A DNA stretch of 64,000 nucleotides, taken from positions 124,001 through 188,000 of the forward strand of contig NZ_JAFFJV010000004.1 in assembly GCF_016924645.1 (NCBI RefSeq), in the 5' to 3' direction. Of this stretch, positions 17,719 through 26,879 are shown one piece after another. Under the pieces are notes generated by a model, which was not told the DNA's origin, did not search any database, and was given only the letters and a program-made list of their open reading frames with translations. How positions within the stretch are numbered: the first letter of the stretch is position 1; each line of letters begins with the position of its first letter. The stretch comes from Rufibacter psychrotolerans (GTDB taxonomy: Bacteria > Bacteroidota > Bacteroidia > Cytophagales > Hymenobacteraceae). Made by a program: the position numbers and the translations under genes.

Positions 17719-18810
17719 CTATACCGTTTCGGGGTTCAGGAAGAGGTAATCATAGTGCACCAGCGGTTTCTGCTTCTGCGCGCCCAGCCGTTCCAGGGCT
17801 TTGTCCGAGCCATACTCGGCAATGCCAAACCCCACCTGCTGGTTCTGCTCATCCACCAGCTTCACGATGTCGCCTTTCTGGAACTCGCCCTGGATCTGCA
17901 GCACGCCCACGGGCAGCAGGCTGATGGCTTTCTCAGATCGGCAAAGGGCAACTTTGGCGCCTTCGTTGATCTGAACCACGCCCTTGGCGAAGGTGCCGGA
18001 ATGCGCAATCCATTTCTTCTTACCAGAAGCGGTTTTGTCTGGGATAAAGCGGGTGTGTTCCAGTTCCTGGTTCAGTAGTTTCAGCAGCACGTTCTCCGTT
18101 TTGCCATTGGCAATGTGCACCGCAATGCCCAGTTGCGCCACTTTGCGGGCCATGTGGCATTTGGTGATCATGCCACCGCGCCCGAACTGTGAACGCTGCG
18201 TGGTGACAAACGAGGAAAAGCCCGTGGTGGAAGAATCGATCTCGGGAATGACCTGGCTGGTGGAATCTTTAGGGTCGCCGTTGTAGATGCCGTTCACGTT
18301 GCTCAGAATCAGCAGGGCATCAGCGTTCAGCATGGAGGCGATAAGGCCGGCCAATTCGTCGTTATCGGTGAACATGAGCTCGGTGACCGAGATCACGTCG
18401 TTTTCGTTCACGATGGGAATGACGTTGTTCTGCAGCAGCACCTGGAAACAGTTCTTCATGTTCAGGTAATGGCCCCGGTCCCGGAAATCTTCTTTGGTGA
18501 CCAACACCTGCGCGCACACCAATTGGTGCTGACTGAACAAAGCAGAATAGCTGTTAATCAGTTTCACCTGGCCCACTGAAGCCAGTAACTGGCGGGCACT
18601 CACGGCATCGGTTTTGTCAGGTATGCGAATGAGGCTTCGGCCCGAAGCCACTGCCCCGGAAGACACCACAATAACCTCCTTGCTCTGCTTTTTAAGGGTA
18701 GAAATCTGGTCTACCAAATGCTGCATGCGGGCTTCATCGGGCAGGCCGTTTTCCTGCGTGAGCACATTGGAGCCAATCTTAACTATGATTCTGTTGTAAA
18801 GGAACGCCAT
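17719..18810 (-). CDS. proB: Glutamate 5-kinase with PUA domain
   Basis: 363 residues. Catalyses ATP-dependent phosphorylation of glutamate, the first and feedback-regulated step of proline synthesis. The amino-acid kinase domain shows IVKIGSNVLT, VVSSGAVASG, VNENDVIS, DNDELAGLIA and the GRGGMITK loop; the C-terminal PUA domain covers about residues 275-350 (GVLQIQGEFQKGDIVKLVDE). First gene of the proBA pair. Confidence 0.96.
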   Translation of the reverse strand: MAFLYNRIIVKIGSNVLTQENGLPDEARMQHLVDQISTLKKQSKEVIVVSSGAVASGRSLIRIPDKTDAVSARQLLASVGQVKLINSYSALFSQHQLVCAQVLVTKEDFRDRGHYLNMKNCFQVLLQNNVIPIVNENDVISVTELMFTDNDELAGLIASMLNADALLILSNVNGIYNGDPKDSTSQVIPEIDSSTTGFSSFVTTQRSQFGRGGMITKCHMARKVAQLGIAVHIANGKTENVLLKLLNQELEHTRFIPDKTASGKKKWIAHSGTFAKGVVQINEGAKVALCRSEKAISLLPVGVLQIQGEFQKGDIVKLVDEQNQQVGFGIAEYGSDKALERLGAQKQKPLVHYDYLFLNPETV

Positions 18811-18949
18811 ACTCTTTCCTGCATCTGAAAGAGTAATTTTAAAGGATTCTGCTCATTTCCCCTACAGTTTTGAAAAGATTTCGTCTTTTTGGCTTAAAAA
18901 CAGCAAAACACCAGCCGATAGTCAAGATACGATTGGGTAAGACTTCCGC

Positions 18950-19453
18950 TCAAAGCAGCAGATCATACCGCTGCTGACGCAGGGTTTTCCCAAAGTCAGA
19001 TGATTCCCTTTCCTCGCTTAACACAAACCCGAAACGCTGGTACATCTTAATGGCCGTGGTCTGTTCATGGGTGGTCCAGAGGTAAGCCTTTTGGTAGCCC
19101 GCCTCCGTCAGGAACTCCATGGCATGAACCATGAGCTTTCTGCCTAACCCCATGCCGCGGAAGCCGGGAGTAGGAATGAAATACCGCAGCTGCGCCCACT
19201 CGCCCCGGTCCATCAGCAACAGAAACCCAATCATTTTACCATTGTGTTCTGCCACCCAAACCCGGTTGCGGTCATCTGTGTACTGCTGATGAAATTCATG
19301 CAGGCCCTGCGCCACGTACGCTTCAAAGGAAAGGCTATACCCAAATTCCTGCCGATACAACAGGCCATGCAGGTAGATCACATAACCTATGTCTCCCGAC
19401 TGCAAGTAGGTACGGATGCTGATATCATCAAGAGAAACGCCGGAGGGTGCCAT
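18950..19453 (-). CDS. GNAT family N-acetyltransferase
   Basis: 167 residues with the GNAT fold: the acetyl-CoA pyrophosphate loop is GFRGMGLGRKLM, and the last strands YLWTTHEQTTAIKMYQRFGF are typical. The opening HGLLYRQEFGYSLSFEAYVA resembles acetyltransferase domains found at the end of some MarR-GNAT regulators. The acceptor substrate is unknown. It lies between proB and the paa locus with gaps on both sides, so it is probably not part of either. Confidence 0.88.
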   Translation of the reverse strand: MAPSGVSLDDISIRTYLQSGDIGYVIYLHGLLYRQEFGYSLSFEAYVAQGLHEFHQQYTDDRNRVWVAEHNGKMIGFLLLMDRGEWAQLRYFIPTPGFRGMGLGRKLMVHAMEFLTEAGYQKAYLWTTHEQTTAIKMYQRFGFVLSEERESSDFGKTLRQQRYDLLL

Positions 19454-19524
19454 TGAATGAATTGAGGTAAATGAGAGTTGATCTTAATTTAAGTGAAGGT
19501 GTAAATAATTGAAGACTATCTATA

Positions 19525-20319
19525 TTAAACCTTTTTCTTGAAGCTCTGGATGAAAGTACGCGTAAAGTCAGACAACACCAACGTACCGCTGATGCCAGCC
19601 CGTTCTACCAGCAATTGGTCCCAATGTTCGGTACCTTGCCAGAACACTTCTTTGAGAGCTTTCAGGGCATCTGGGTTGTAAGAAGCCAGCTTTAAGGAAA
19701 ACGCTTCTACGGCGGCATCCATTTCCTCCACGGTTTCAAACACCTCGGCATAAAGTCCTTTCTCCTTCGCCCATTCCGCCGACCTGAATTCAGTGGCATC
19801 CAAAGCCAATTGGGAGAAAGCCGATAGCCCTATTTTACGCTCCACCGCCGGACCCACCACAAACGGACCGATGCCCACGGCAATCTCGCTCAGCTTCACC
19901 GAGGCAAACTGCGTGGCGAAACAGTAATCCGTTGCCGCGGCCACGCCCACGCCCCCGCCAATGGCTTTGCCCTGCACCCGGCTTATAATTATCTTAGGGC
20001 ACGTGCGGCAGGCATTGATCACCTTCGCGAAGCCGGAGAAAAACTCCAGCCCCTGTTCTTTGTCCTGAATGGCGATAAGCTCGTCAAAGCTGGCTCCCGC
20101 GCAAAACGTACGCTCGCCCTCACTCCTGAGCACAATTACTTTTACCTGGTCATGGGTTCCAGCTTGCGTGATGGTAGAAGCAAGTTGCTGTAAAAGCGCA
20201 CCCGGCAAGGAGTTATGCGAGGGATGGAAAAAAGAAATAGTGCCTACTCCGGCCTCGTTCACGGTAAACTCTACTTTACCTGTCTCAGTCATAGTTTTAC
20301 TTGGATTAGCGGGATTCAT
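19525..20319 (-). CDS. Enoyl-CoA hydratase/isomerase family protein (end of paa locus)
   Basis: 264 residues, crotonase fold. Oxyanion-hole motifs are FCAGASFDEL and GKAIGGGVG. The first catalytic Glu position is filled (KLSEIAVGIGP), but the position normally holding the second Glu appears to be Gln (SAFSQLALD) in my by-eye alignment. The family in paa clusters includes PaaF (2,3-dehydroadipyl-CoA hydratase); this one is divergent from PaaF and closer to methylglutaconyl-CoA hydratase-like proteins. An ATG at 20292 (MTETGKVEF) is an equally plausible start. Last gene of the locus; step uncertain. Confidence 0.78.
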   Translation of the reverse strand: MNPANPSKTMTETGKVEFTVNEAGVGTISFFHPSHNSLPGALLQQLASTITQAGTHDQVKVIVLRSEGERTFCAGASFDELIAIQDKEQGLEFFSGFAKVINACRTCPKIIISRVQGKAIGGGVGVAAATDYCFATQFASVKLSEIAVGIGPFVVGPAVERKIGLSAFSQLALDATEFRSAEWAKEKGLYAEVFETVEEMDAAVEAFSLKLASYNPDALKALKEVFWQGTEHWDQLLVERAGISGTLVLSDFTRTFIQSFKKKV

Positions 20320-20355
20320 TTACAGAAGCAGCGTTTATGGGTAGCTTCTGGTATT

Positions 20356-20395
20356 CTGTTTTAAAGCTGTTTTCAGGAAAATAGGCCTTAAACAG
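20356..20395. repeat. Interspersed palindrome
   Basis: CTGTTTTAAAGCTGTTTTC (20356-20374) and AAAATAGGCCTTAAACAG (20378-20395), upstream of the last paa-locus gene. Confidence 0.65.
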
Positions 20396-20447
20396 ACTTG
20401 TACTTTTTACTAGGCTATTTTGGCCCCTATGGCTTGTTTTGGCCCTC

Positions 20448-20512
20448 CTATGGCGCGGAAGTTACTTCCGTGCCTAACCTTGAAAGTCTCGGAAGTAACT
20501 TCCGCGCCATAG
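20448..20512. repeat. Perfect 23-base inverted repeat between paaZ and the hydratase gene
   Basis: Left arm 20448-20470 and right arm 20490-20512 are exact inverses (arms start CTATGGCGCGGAAG), and each arm contains its own palindrome GGAAGTTACTTCC. The 19-base loop is unique. Structurally parallel to the nested elements at 24750 and 27470. Confidence 0.85.
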
Positions 20513-20553
20513 TGGCTTTACCTGAAAGCAAATAACAATAAGCAATTCAGCAA

Positions 20554-22608
20554 TTATCCATCCTGATTCAGCTTCTTCACCATGGTCATAATAGTGGCAA
20601 TGGCCACAGTCTCGCCGGTTTCATCATAGACGTCTACCAGCCATTTCACGATGCCTTTGGCTATGTCTTCTTCGCTGCGTTTCTCCTGCCCAATCTTCTC
20701 TTTCACCGTCAGCTTTACCCCGATGGTCATACCGGGATACACGGGCTTGGTGAAACGGCAACTTTCCAAACCATAATTCAGCAGCACGGGCCCTTTCTTA
20801 GGGTCCACGAACATACCGGCGGCTTTGGAAAGGATGTAATAGCCGTGCGCCACCCGACCGGTGAAAAGCGTTCCTTCCAGCGAGGTAGCGTCTACGTGGG
20901 CGTAGAAATGGTCCCCGGAGATGTTAGCGAAGTTGGCAATATCAGCTTCGGTCACGGTGTGCTTATGGGTGACCCAGGTTTCGGAGATCTCCAGTTCCTC
21001 AAAGTGCTTCCGGAAAGGATGCACATCTTTCTCAATCTGCTGAGCGCCCTGCTGGTACACGCCGGTGATGGCCGTGATCATGGTTGGGGAACCCTGAATT
21101 GCTACCCGCTGCATGAAGTGTTTTACGCCGCGTACGCCGCCCATTTCTTCGCCGCCGCCAGCCCTGCCAGGACCACCGTGGATGAGCATAGGCATAGGTG
21201 ATCCGTGGCCGGTGCTTTCCCGGGCGCAGTCGTTGTTCAGGACCAAAATACGACCGTGGTGCGTGGCCGCCCCCAAAGCAAATTCTTGGGCTATGCCGGC
21301 ATCCGCGGTGGCAATGGACGACACCAAGGAGCCTTTGCCCAGCTTGGTCAGCTCAATAGCTTCGTCCAGCGTTTTATAAGGAATAATCGTGGCGACAGGC
21401 CCGAAGGCTTCCACCTCGTGGGTATCGGTATAGCGGAACGGGTCCTGGTTCAGCATCACGATGGGTGAGATAAACGCGCCTTTCTGTGCATCGGCTCCTA
21501 CCAGTTCCACTTTGTCCAGATCGCCGTAGATGATGGGCGTTTGCCGCGCCAATTGCGCCACCTGATCTTTCAGTTTTTGGAGTTGCTCACGTCCTACCAG
21601 AGAACCCATGCGCACGCCTTCGGCCAGAGGATTTCCGATGGTGGTTTTAGCCAACTCCCGGCCTAAAGCAATCTGAACGTCTTCCACCAACTTTTCCGGT
21701 ACCAGCGCCCGACGAATAGCGGTACATTTCTGCCCGGCCTTGGAGGTGATTTCCTTCCGGATTTCCTTGATAAACAGATCAAACTCTGGGGTGCCGGGCA
21801 CCGCATCTTCGCCCAATACCGCGCTGTTCAGGGAATCGGCTTCCATGGTAAACGGCACGGCTTCTTCAATGAGTCTGGGATGCGCCTTGAGCATGCGTCC
21901 GGTTTTGGCCGAACCAGTGAACGTTACCACGTCCTGGTACGTCACATGGTCCAGAATGCCCTCACCGGTACCGGTGACCAATTGCAGAGCCCCCTCAGGT
22001 AGCAAGCCAGAGTTGATGATCTCCCGCACCACCGCTTCAGTGAGAAACGCCGTGATGGTGGCGGGCTTCACAATGGCGGGCATACCGGCCAGCAAATTCA
22101 CGGCAATCTTTTCCAGCATGCCCCATACCGGGAAATTGTAGGCGTTAATGTGCACCGCTACGCCTTCTTTGGGTACCAGCAGGTGATGCCCAATGAACGT
22201 ACCGCCCTTCGACAAGCCCACCGGTTCATCCTCCACATAGTACGGCTTATCGGGGAACTGCCGGCGCAAAGAGGCATAAGCAAACAAATTCCCGATGCCG
22301 CCTTCAATGTCCACCCAACTGTCGGCGCGGGTCGCTCCGGTGCGATAGCTGAGTTTATAGAAATCTTCTTTGCGCTCGGTGAGGTACAGCGCCAGGGCTT
22401 TGAGCATGCGACCCCGCTCCTGGAACGTCATTTTCCGCAGGGCTTTGTTCCCCTTGCTGCGGGCGTACTGCATCATGCCCTCAAAATCCATCCCGCCGGG
22501 GTGCGCCAGGCAAATCAGTTCCCCGGTTACCGCGTCCAGTATCTCAGTTTCCGGGCCGGAGCCGGGCGTCCACTGCCCCATGGCGAAGTTCTGCAGTTTA
22601 GCGGTCAT
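20554..22608 (-). CDS. paaZ: PaaZ: oxepin-CoA hydrolase / 3-oxo-5,6-dehydrosuberyl-CoA semialdehyde dehydrogenase
   Basis: 684-residue bifunctional fusion. The N-terminal aldehyde dehydrogenase (to about residue 520) has NAYNFPVWGMLEKIA, TGSAKTGRML, the catalytic-Glu region TMEADSLNSA and the catalytic Cys in GQKCTAIRRA. The C-terminal MaoC-like hydratase (about 535-680) has the hot-dog signature FANISGDHFYAHVD and VAHGYYI. In phenylacetate degradation it opens the oxepin-CoA ring and oxidises the resulting aldehyde, avoiding a toxic dead end. Full length and both active sites present. Confidence 0.97.
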   Translation of the reverse strand: MTAKLQNFAMGQWTPGSGPETEILDAVTGELICLAHPGGMDFEGMMQYARSKGNKALRKMTFQERGRMLKALALYLTERKEDFYKLSYRTGATRADSWVDIEGGIGNLFAYASLRRQFPDKPYYVEDEPVGLSKGGTFIGHHLLVPKEGVAVHINAYNFPVWGMLEKIAVNLLAGMPAIVKPATITAFLTEAVVREIINSGLLPEGALQLVTGTGEGILDHVTYQDVVTFTGSAKTGRMLKAHPRLIEEAVPFTMEADSLNSAVLGEDAVPGTPEFDLFIKEIRKEITSKAGQKCTAIRRALVPEKLVEDVQIALGRELAKTTIGNPLAEGVRMGSLVGREQLQKLKDQVAQLARQTPIIYGDLDKVELVGADAQKGAFISPIVMLNQDPFRYTDTHEVEAFGPVATIIPYKTLDEAIELTKLGKGSLVSSIATADAGIAQEFALGAATHHGRILVLNNDCARESTGHGSPMPMLIHGGPGRAGGGEEMGGVRGVKHFMQRVAIQGSPTMITAITGVYQQGAQQIEKDVHPFRKHFEELEISETWVTHKHTVTEADIANFANISGDHFYAHVDATSLEGTLFTGRVAHGYYILSKAAGMFVDPKKGPVLLNYGLESCRFTKPVYPGMTIGVKLTVKEKIGQEKRSEEDIAKGIVKWLVDVYDETGETVAIATIMTMVKKLNQDG

Positions 22609-22610
22609 AT

Positions 22611-22655
22611 GTGTAGTTGTTAGTTGCTGATTGTTAGTTGTTAGTGTTTAGTAGC
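22611..22655. repeat. Stutter repeat 5' of paaZ (TTAGTTG units)
   Basis: GTAGTTGTTAGTTGCTGATT and following GTTAGTTGTTAGTGTTTAGT units start 2 bases upstream of the paaZ ATG. Confidence 0.65.
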
Positions 22656-22771
22656 TAAGTGCGATAAACCTTTTCCAGCTTTCTTACCCTATTGTCATCC
22701 TGAAAGAATCTTGTGGCAAACGGTAGTAGCAGATGATCAAGGTTATTTAAGTTTCCGAACCATGTCATTCC

Positions 22772-22806
22772 TTTTTAGCCCATTTTTCAGGAAAACAGGC
22801 CTGAAA
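22772..22806. repeat. Interspersed palindrome after paaY
   Basis: TTTTTAGCCCATTTTTCAGG then AAAACAGGCCTGAAA, just beyond the paaY stop (22820). Confidence 0.6.
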
Positions 22807-22819
22807 CACCAGCTTAGTG

Positions 22820-23416
22820 TTACTGTGCTTTCGTCTCGTTCCAGGTCTTGTAGCTAACCGCCTGCTTCTTTCTATTCTCAGGAACAATGCGGAGCGGTTC
22901 ACAAGGCTTCAGGGTGGCGTGCAGGTCAGCGGGCAGTTGCATATAGACCTGAGTGCCTTCAGTTTTCCAGGCCAACATTTCGTCAGTTACCTCTTTCACG
23001 ATCTTGTGCGGATTGCCCACCACCACACTGCGAGGCGGAATCTTCTCATCGGCCCGGATAAAACAGAGAGCCCCTACAACGCTTTCATCGCCTACTTCTA
23101 CCCGGTCCATGATCACGGCGTTCATGCCCACCAGCACGTTGCGGCCGATGATTGCGCCGTGGATGATGGCACCGTGCCCGATGTGCGCCATTTCCTTCAG
23201 GTGCACCTTGGTGCCGGGGAACATGTGCAGGGTGCAGTTCTCCTGCACGTTGCAGTTGTCTTCAATGATGATCTCGCCCCAATCTCCCCGGATGGCGGCT
23301 CCAGGCCCGATATACACGTTCTTCCCGATGATGACGTTGCCTGTCACCGCGGCTTGCGGGTGCACAAAGGCGGTCTCATGCACCACCGGAATATAGCCGT
23401 TGAACTCGTAGATCAT
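22820..23416 (-). CDS. paaY: PaaY, gamma-carbonic-anhydrase-like phenylacetate pathway protein
   Basis: 198 residues of left-handed beta helix made from hexapeptide repeats (VIIGKNVYIGPGAAIRGDWG, MAHIGHGAIIHGAIIGRNVL). The three zinc-binding histidines typical of this group fall in the HMF, AHIGHG region. PaaY in E. coli and Pseudomonas is a thioesterase that removes inhibitory CoA by-products such as 2-hydroxycyclohepta-trienylformyl-CoA. Its ATG overlaps the paaJ stop as ATGA (23413-23416), so the two are translationally coupled. Confidence 0.93.
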   Translation of the reverse strand: MIYEFNGYIPVVHETAFVHPQAAVTGNVIIGKNVYIGPGAAIRGDWGEIIIEDNCNVQENCTLHMFPGTKVHLKEMAHIGHGAIIHGAIIGRNVLVGMNAVIMDRVEVGDESVVGALCFIRADEKIPPRSVVVGNPHKIVKEVTDEMLAWKTEGTQVYMQLPADLHATLKPCEPLRIVPENRKKQAVSYKTWNETKAQ

Positions 23417-24618
23417 ACCCGTTCAATAATGGCGGCGTAGCCCTGTCCCACACCTACGCACATGGTGATTAAGGCATAGCGTTTGTTCTGTTTATGCAGC
23501 TCAATTGCCGCCGAGTTCAGGATTCTGGCTCCACTCATGCCCAGTGGGTGGCCCAAGGCAATGGCGCCACCGTTCGGGTTGATGCGAGAGTCCTGGTCCT
23601 CTAGGCCCAACCCGCGGGTGCAGGCGAGCACCTGCGAGGCAAAGGCTTCGTTGATTTCGATCAGGTCGATGTCGTTCAAGGTAAGTCCGGCTCTTTTGAG
23701 GGCCTGTTGAGTGGCGGGTACCGGACCGAAGCCCATGTACTTAGGTTCTACACCAGACACTCCCATTGAGACATAGCGAGCCTTGGGAGTCAGGTTGTAC
23801 TTCTTCAGGCCTTCCTCAGAGGAAAGCAACAGCGCCGCGGCCCCGTCGTTCAATCCCGAGGCATTGCCTGCCGTCACTGTGCCCTCTTTATGGAAAGCTG
23901 GTTTTAGTTTGGCAAGTCCTTCCAGGGAAGTGGCGGGTTTCAGGAATTCGTCCTCGGAGATTACGTTAGGATCTCCCTTCTTCTGGGGAATAGTAACCGG
24001 AATGATTTCTTCGGCTAACCGACCGGATTGCTGTGCCTGGTATGCTTTCTGTTGCGACCAAACGGCAAAAGCGTCCTGGTCTTCGCGGGTAATTCCCTCC
24101 CGGCGGGCCAGGTTCTCAGCGGTCTCGCCCATGCCATCGGTGCCGAACAGTTCGTGCAGTTTGGGGTTCACAAACCGCCACCCGAAGCTGGAATCAAACA
24201 TCTGCGCATCTCGCCCGAAGGGAGTACTGGCCTTGGAAATCACCCAGGGCGCTCTGGTCATGCTTTCAACCCCGCCGGCTATAAACAGATCTCCGTCACC
24301 GCATTGAATGGCTCTAGCAGCCGCAACTGCTGCCGTTAAGCCCGAGGCGCAAAGGCGGTTCACCGTCTCCCCGGGTACTTCAAAGGGCAATCCGGCTAAC
24401 AACAGCGACATACGGGCTACATTGCGGTTGTCCTCCCCAGCCTGGTTCGCGCAACCCAACAGGACATCTGCCACTGCAGCAGGATCTGCGGAAGGATTTC
24501 GGCGCATCAATTCCCTGATTACCTGCGCTGCCATGTCATCTGGCCTAACAGGAGCTAGTGCCCCTCCCAAATTCCCGATAGGGGTGCGGATACCGTCAAC
24601 TATATAGGCTTGGTTCAT
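23413..24618 (-). CDS. paaJ: 3-oxoadipyl-CoA thiolase
   Basis: 401-residue type II thiolase. Active residues are visible: nucleophile Cys in [10 protein letters not shown], catalytic His in [11 protein letters not shown] and general-base Cys in [12 protein letters not shown]. Within the locus it should perform the last beta-oxidation cleavages (3-oxoadipyl-CoA to acetyl-CoA plus succinyl-CoA and the earlier dehydrosuberyl-CoA step). Coupled to paaY by a 4-base overlap. Upstream, a 317-base gap (24619-24935) separates it from paaH and holds a nested inverted repeat. Confidence 0.95.
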   Translation of the reverse strand: MNQAYIVDGIRTPIGNLGGALAPVRPDDMAAQVIRELMRRNPSADPAAVADVLLGCANQAGEDNRNVARMSLLLAGLPFEVPGETVNRLCASGLTAAVAAARAIQCGDGDLFIAGGVESMTRAPWVISKASTPFGRDAQMFDSSFGWRFVNPKLHELFGTDGMGETAENLARREGITREDQDAFAVWSQQKAYQAQQSGRLAEEIIPVTIPQKKGDPNVISEDEFLKPATSLEGLAKLKPAFHKEGTVTAGNASGLNDGAAALLLSSEEGLKKYNLTPKARYVSMGVSGVEPKYMGFGPVPATQQALKRAGLTLNDIDLIEINEAFASQVLACTRGLGLEDQDSRINPNGGAIALGHPLGMSGARILNSAAIELHKQNKRYALITMCVGVGQGYAAIIERV

Positions 24619-24749
24619 TTATACTATATCTGTTTAAACTCACTTTAAAGTGGATGAATTAAAGTACGGCTTTAAGTTATTTTATGCTCTGTTCAAGGGA
24701 CCAGAAGTAACTTCTAGACCTTATTAACTACGGGTACTTCCTATATAAA

Positions 24750-24875
24750 CCCTCGCTCGCCTCCGGCGAGTGTGCGTAATGGTGCGGCGTCCCGCCGCTT
24801 TGATTTCTTCCCTTTTATTTAGCAAAGCGGTCAGAGGCCACCTCATTACGCACACTCGCCAGAGGCGAGCGAGGG
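24750..24875. repeat. Long nested inverted repeat in the paaH-paaJ gap
   Basis: Outer arms 24750-24781 and 24844-24875 match with a single mismatch in 32 bases. Each arm also contains a smaller palindrome (CTCGCCTCCGGCGAG on the left), and an inner palindrome GCGGCGTCCCGCCGC lies at 24784-24798, so the RNA or single strand can fold as several stems or one long hairpin. Same family as 27470-27590. Nothing else is seen in the 24619-24935 gap apart from an eroded interspersed palindrome near 24893-24915. Confidence 0.88.
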
Positions 24876-24935
24876 ATGCATTTGATTCAACCCTAATTTC
24901 AGGAAAGTAGCCTTAAATCGCTTTCAGCCTATCTA

Positions 24936-26093
24936 TTACCTAAAGAAATGCTTTCCCTCCCGCACCATTTTCCGGAGCAAGGGGCTGGCACGGTAACGGT
25001 CTTCGTGGTATTCGTGGTAGAGGCCGTCTAAGGTAGAAAGTACCTTCTCTAAGCCAAATTCATCGGCCCAGGTCAAGAGTCCTTTGGGGTAGTTCACGCC
25101 TTTGGTCATGGCTAGCTCCAGGTCTTCTTTGGAAGCCACGTTCAGTGCCAATGCATCTATGGCTTCATTGATGAGCATGACCAGAATGCGGTTGAGGATG
25201 TATTGGCCTAGCTTTTCGTCTCTGAACGGTTCAGGTGCCAGGGCACCTTCACGGTAATCATAGAACCCTCTTCCGGACTTGCGGCCGAAGAACCCGGCTT
25301 CAAACAGGCGCTTCTGCGTGAAGGACGGTTTGTACCTCGGATCAAAAAAGAAGGCAGTAAACACCGATTCGGTCACCCGGTAATTCACGTCGTGCCCAAT
25401 AAAATCCATAAGGGTGAAAGGTCCCATTTTGAAGCCGCCTAGTTCAGTCATGGCCCAGTCAATAGTAGCCACATCTGCCACTCCCTCTTCCAGCAACCGG
25501 ATGGCCTCTCCGTAAAAAGGCCGGGCTACCCGGTTCACAATAAACCCGGGCGTGTCTTTCACCAACACGGGCACTTTGCCCCAGGATTGCACCAGTTGTT
25601 TGATTTCCTCGGCCAATCCAGTACGGCTCTGTACCGCCGGAATAACCTCCACCAACGGCATGAGCGGGGCAGGGTTAAAGAAATGAATTCCGATGAACCG
25701 CTCTGGCTTTTCACAAGCTGAGGCAATGGCGGCAATAGACAGGGACGATGTATTGGTTGCCAGGGTACACTCCTGTTTTACAATCATTTCTACCTCCCGG
25801 AACAAGTTCTGCTTTACCTCCAGGTCTTCTACCACGGCTTCCAGCACCAAATCGCAGTCGCCGAAATCCTGGTACACCTCCGTGAAATTGATGATCCCGA
25901 AAATGCGCTGAGCCTGCTCTTCTGTTAGCCTACCTTTGGAAGCAAGTTTCTCTAAACCTGATTGGATGCCCTGTTTCGCGCGCGCCAAGGCCTTGCTGTT
26001 CTTGTCCAGCAAATGCACTTGGTGCCCCGCCGTGGCAATAACCTGGGCAATACCTGCTCCCATGGCACCGCTCCCGATGATTCCGATTCTCAT
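24936..26093 (-). CDS. paaH: 3-hydroxyacyl-CoA dehydrogenase
   Basis: 385 residues. N-terminal NAD-binding Rossmann domain (GSGAMGAGIAQ, ATNTSSLSI, GIHFFNPAPLMPLVEV with the catalytic His, DTPGFIVNRV) followed by two helical C-terminal dimerisation domains, the second starting near residue 290. In this locus it oxidises 3-hydroxyadipyl-CoA to 3-oxoadipyl-CoA. It overlaps paaG by ATGA (26090-26093), showing translational coupling. Confidence 0.95.
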   Translation of the reverse strand: MRIGIIGSGAMGAGIAQVIATAGHQVHLLDKNSKALARAKQGIQSGLEKLASKGRLTEEQAQRIFGIINFTEVYQDFGDCDLVLEAVVEDLEVKQNLFREVEMIVKQECTLATNTSSLSIAAIASACEKPERFIGIHFFNPAPLMPLVEVIPAVQSRTGLAEEIKQLVQSWGKVPVLVKDTPGFIVNRVARPFYGEAIRLLEEGVADVATIDWAMTELGGFKMGPFTLMDFIGHDVNYRVTESVFTAFFFDPRYKPSFTQKRLFEAGFFGRKSGRGFYDYREGALAPEPFRDEKLGQYILNRILVMLINEAIDALALNVASKEDLELAMTKGVNYPKGLLTWADEFGLEKVLSTLDGLYHEYHEDRYRASPLLRKMVREGKHFFR

Positions 26094-26875
26094 TGGCCGG
26101 TGAAATTTGGGGTGCGTTTCTGAATGAAAGCCTCCACGCCCTCTTTGAAGTCAGCGGTTTGGCCGGCTTTCTGCTGGTACACGGCTTCCTGCTCCAGTTG
26201 CTCCTCCAGGCTGTTCTGGAACGTCTGGTTCAGCAGCGCTTTGGTATAGGCAAAACCTTTGGTAGGCATCTGGGCCAGTTTCTGCACCAGTTGGTTTACT
26301 TCAGCCTCAAAGGATTCATCTGTAAAGGCTTTGTAGATCATGCCCATGGCTGCTGCTTCAGACGCACTAACCTTTTCGCCGGTCATCATGAGGGCAGTAG
26401 CACGCTGCAATCCGATAAGCCGGGGCAGAAAGAAGGTACCGGCGCTGTCGGGGATTAAACCTATTTTGCTGAAGGCCTGGATAAACGAGGCAGATTCCTT
26501 CGCCACCACAATGTCACAGGCCAAGGCGAGGTTGGCTCCGGCCCCGGCGGCCACTCCGTTTACGGCCGCTACTACCGGCTTCTGAAGCTCGCGGATCAAC
26601 AGCACAATGGGGTTGTAGTGCTGCACCACAATCTGGGAGATTTCCAGGCTCTCGGGGACGCTGGCTTCGGCCAGGTCTTGCCCGGCGCAGAAAGCTTTGC
26701 CGGCTCCGGTCAAAAGCACCGCCCGCACCTCATCGTTTTGCTGGCACTCCCGCAAACAATCCTGCAGGGCCAGGGCCATTTCCCGGTTGAAGCTGTTGTA
26801 AACGCTTGGCCGGTTAAGCGTGATGGTGGCTACTCCGTTCTCCAGGCGGTACTGGATGGTATCTGTGTTGTTCAT
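26090..26875 (-). CDS. paaG: PaaG: 1,2-epoxyphenylacetyl-CoA isomerase (crotonase family)
   Basis: 261 residues, crotonase fold. FCAGQDLAEA and VNGVAAGAGANLALACD form the oxyanion hole; the active-site acid region reads FSKIGLIPDSAGTFFLPRL, with an Asp instead of Glu, which is the hallmark of PaaG rather than PaaF. PaaG turns ring-1,2-epoxyphenylacetyl-CoA into oxepin-CoA and also acts as an isomerase later in the route. Overlaps paaH by four bases and follows paaD by 4 bases, so it belongs to the same transcript. Confidence 0.93.
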   Translation of the reverse strand: MNNTDTIQYRLENGVATITLNRPSVYNSFNREMALALQDCLRECQQNDEVRAVLLTGAGKAFCAGQDLAEASVPESLEISQIVVQHYNPIVLLIRELQKPVVAAVNGVAAGAGANLALACDIVVAKESASFIQAFSKIGLIPDSAGTFFLPRLIGLQRATALMMTGEKVSASEAAAMGMIYKAFTDESFEAEVNQLVQKLAQMPTKGFAYTKALLNQTFQNSLEEQLEQEAVYQQKAGQTADFKEGVEAFIQKRTPNFTGQ

Positions 26876-26879
26876 AGTC

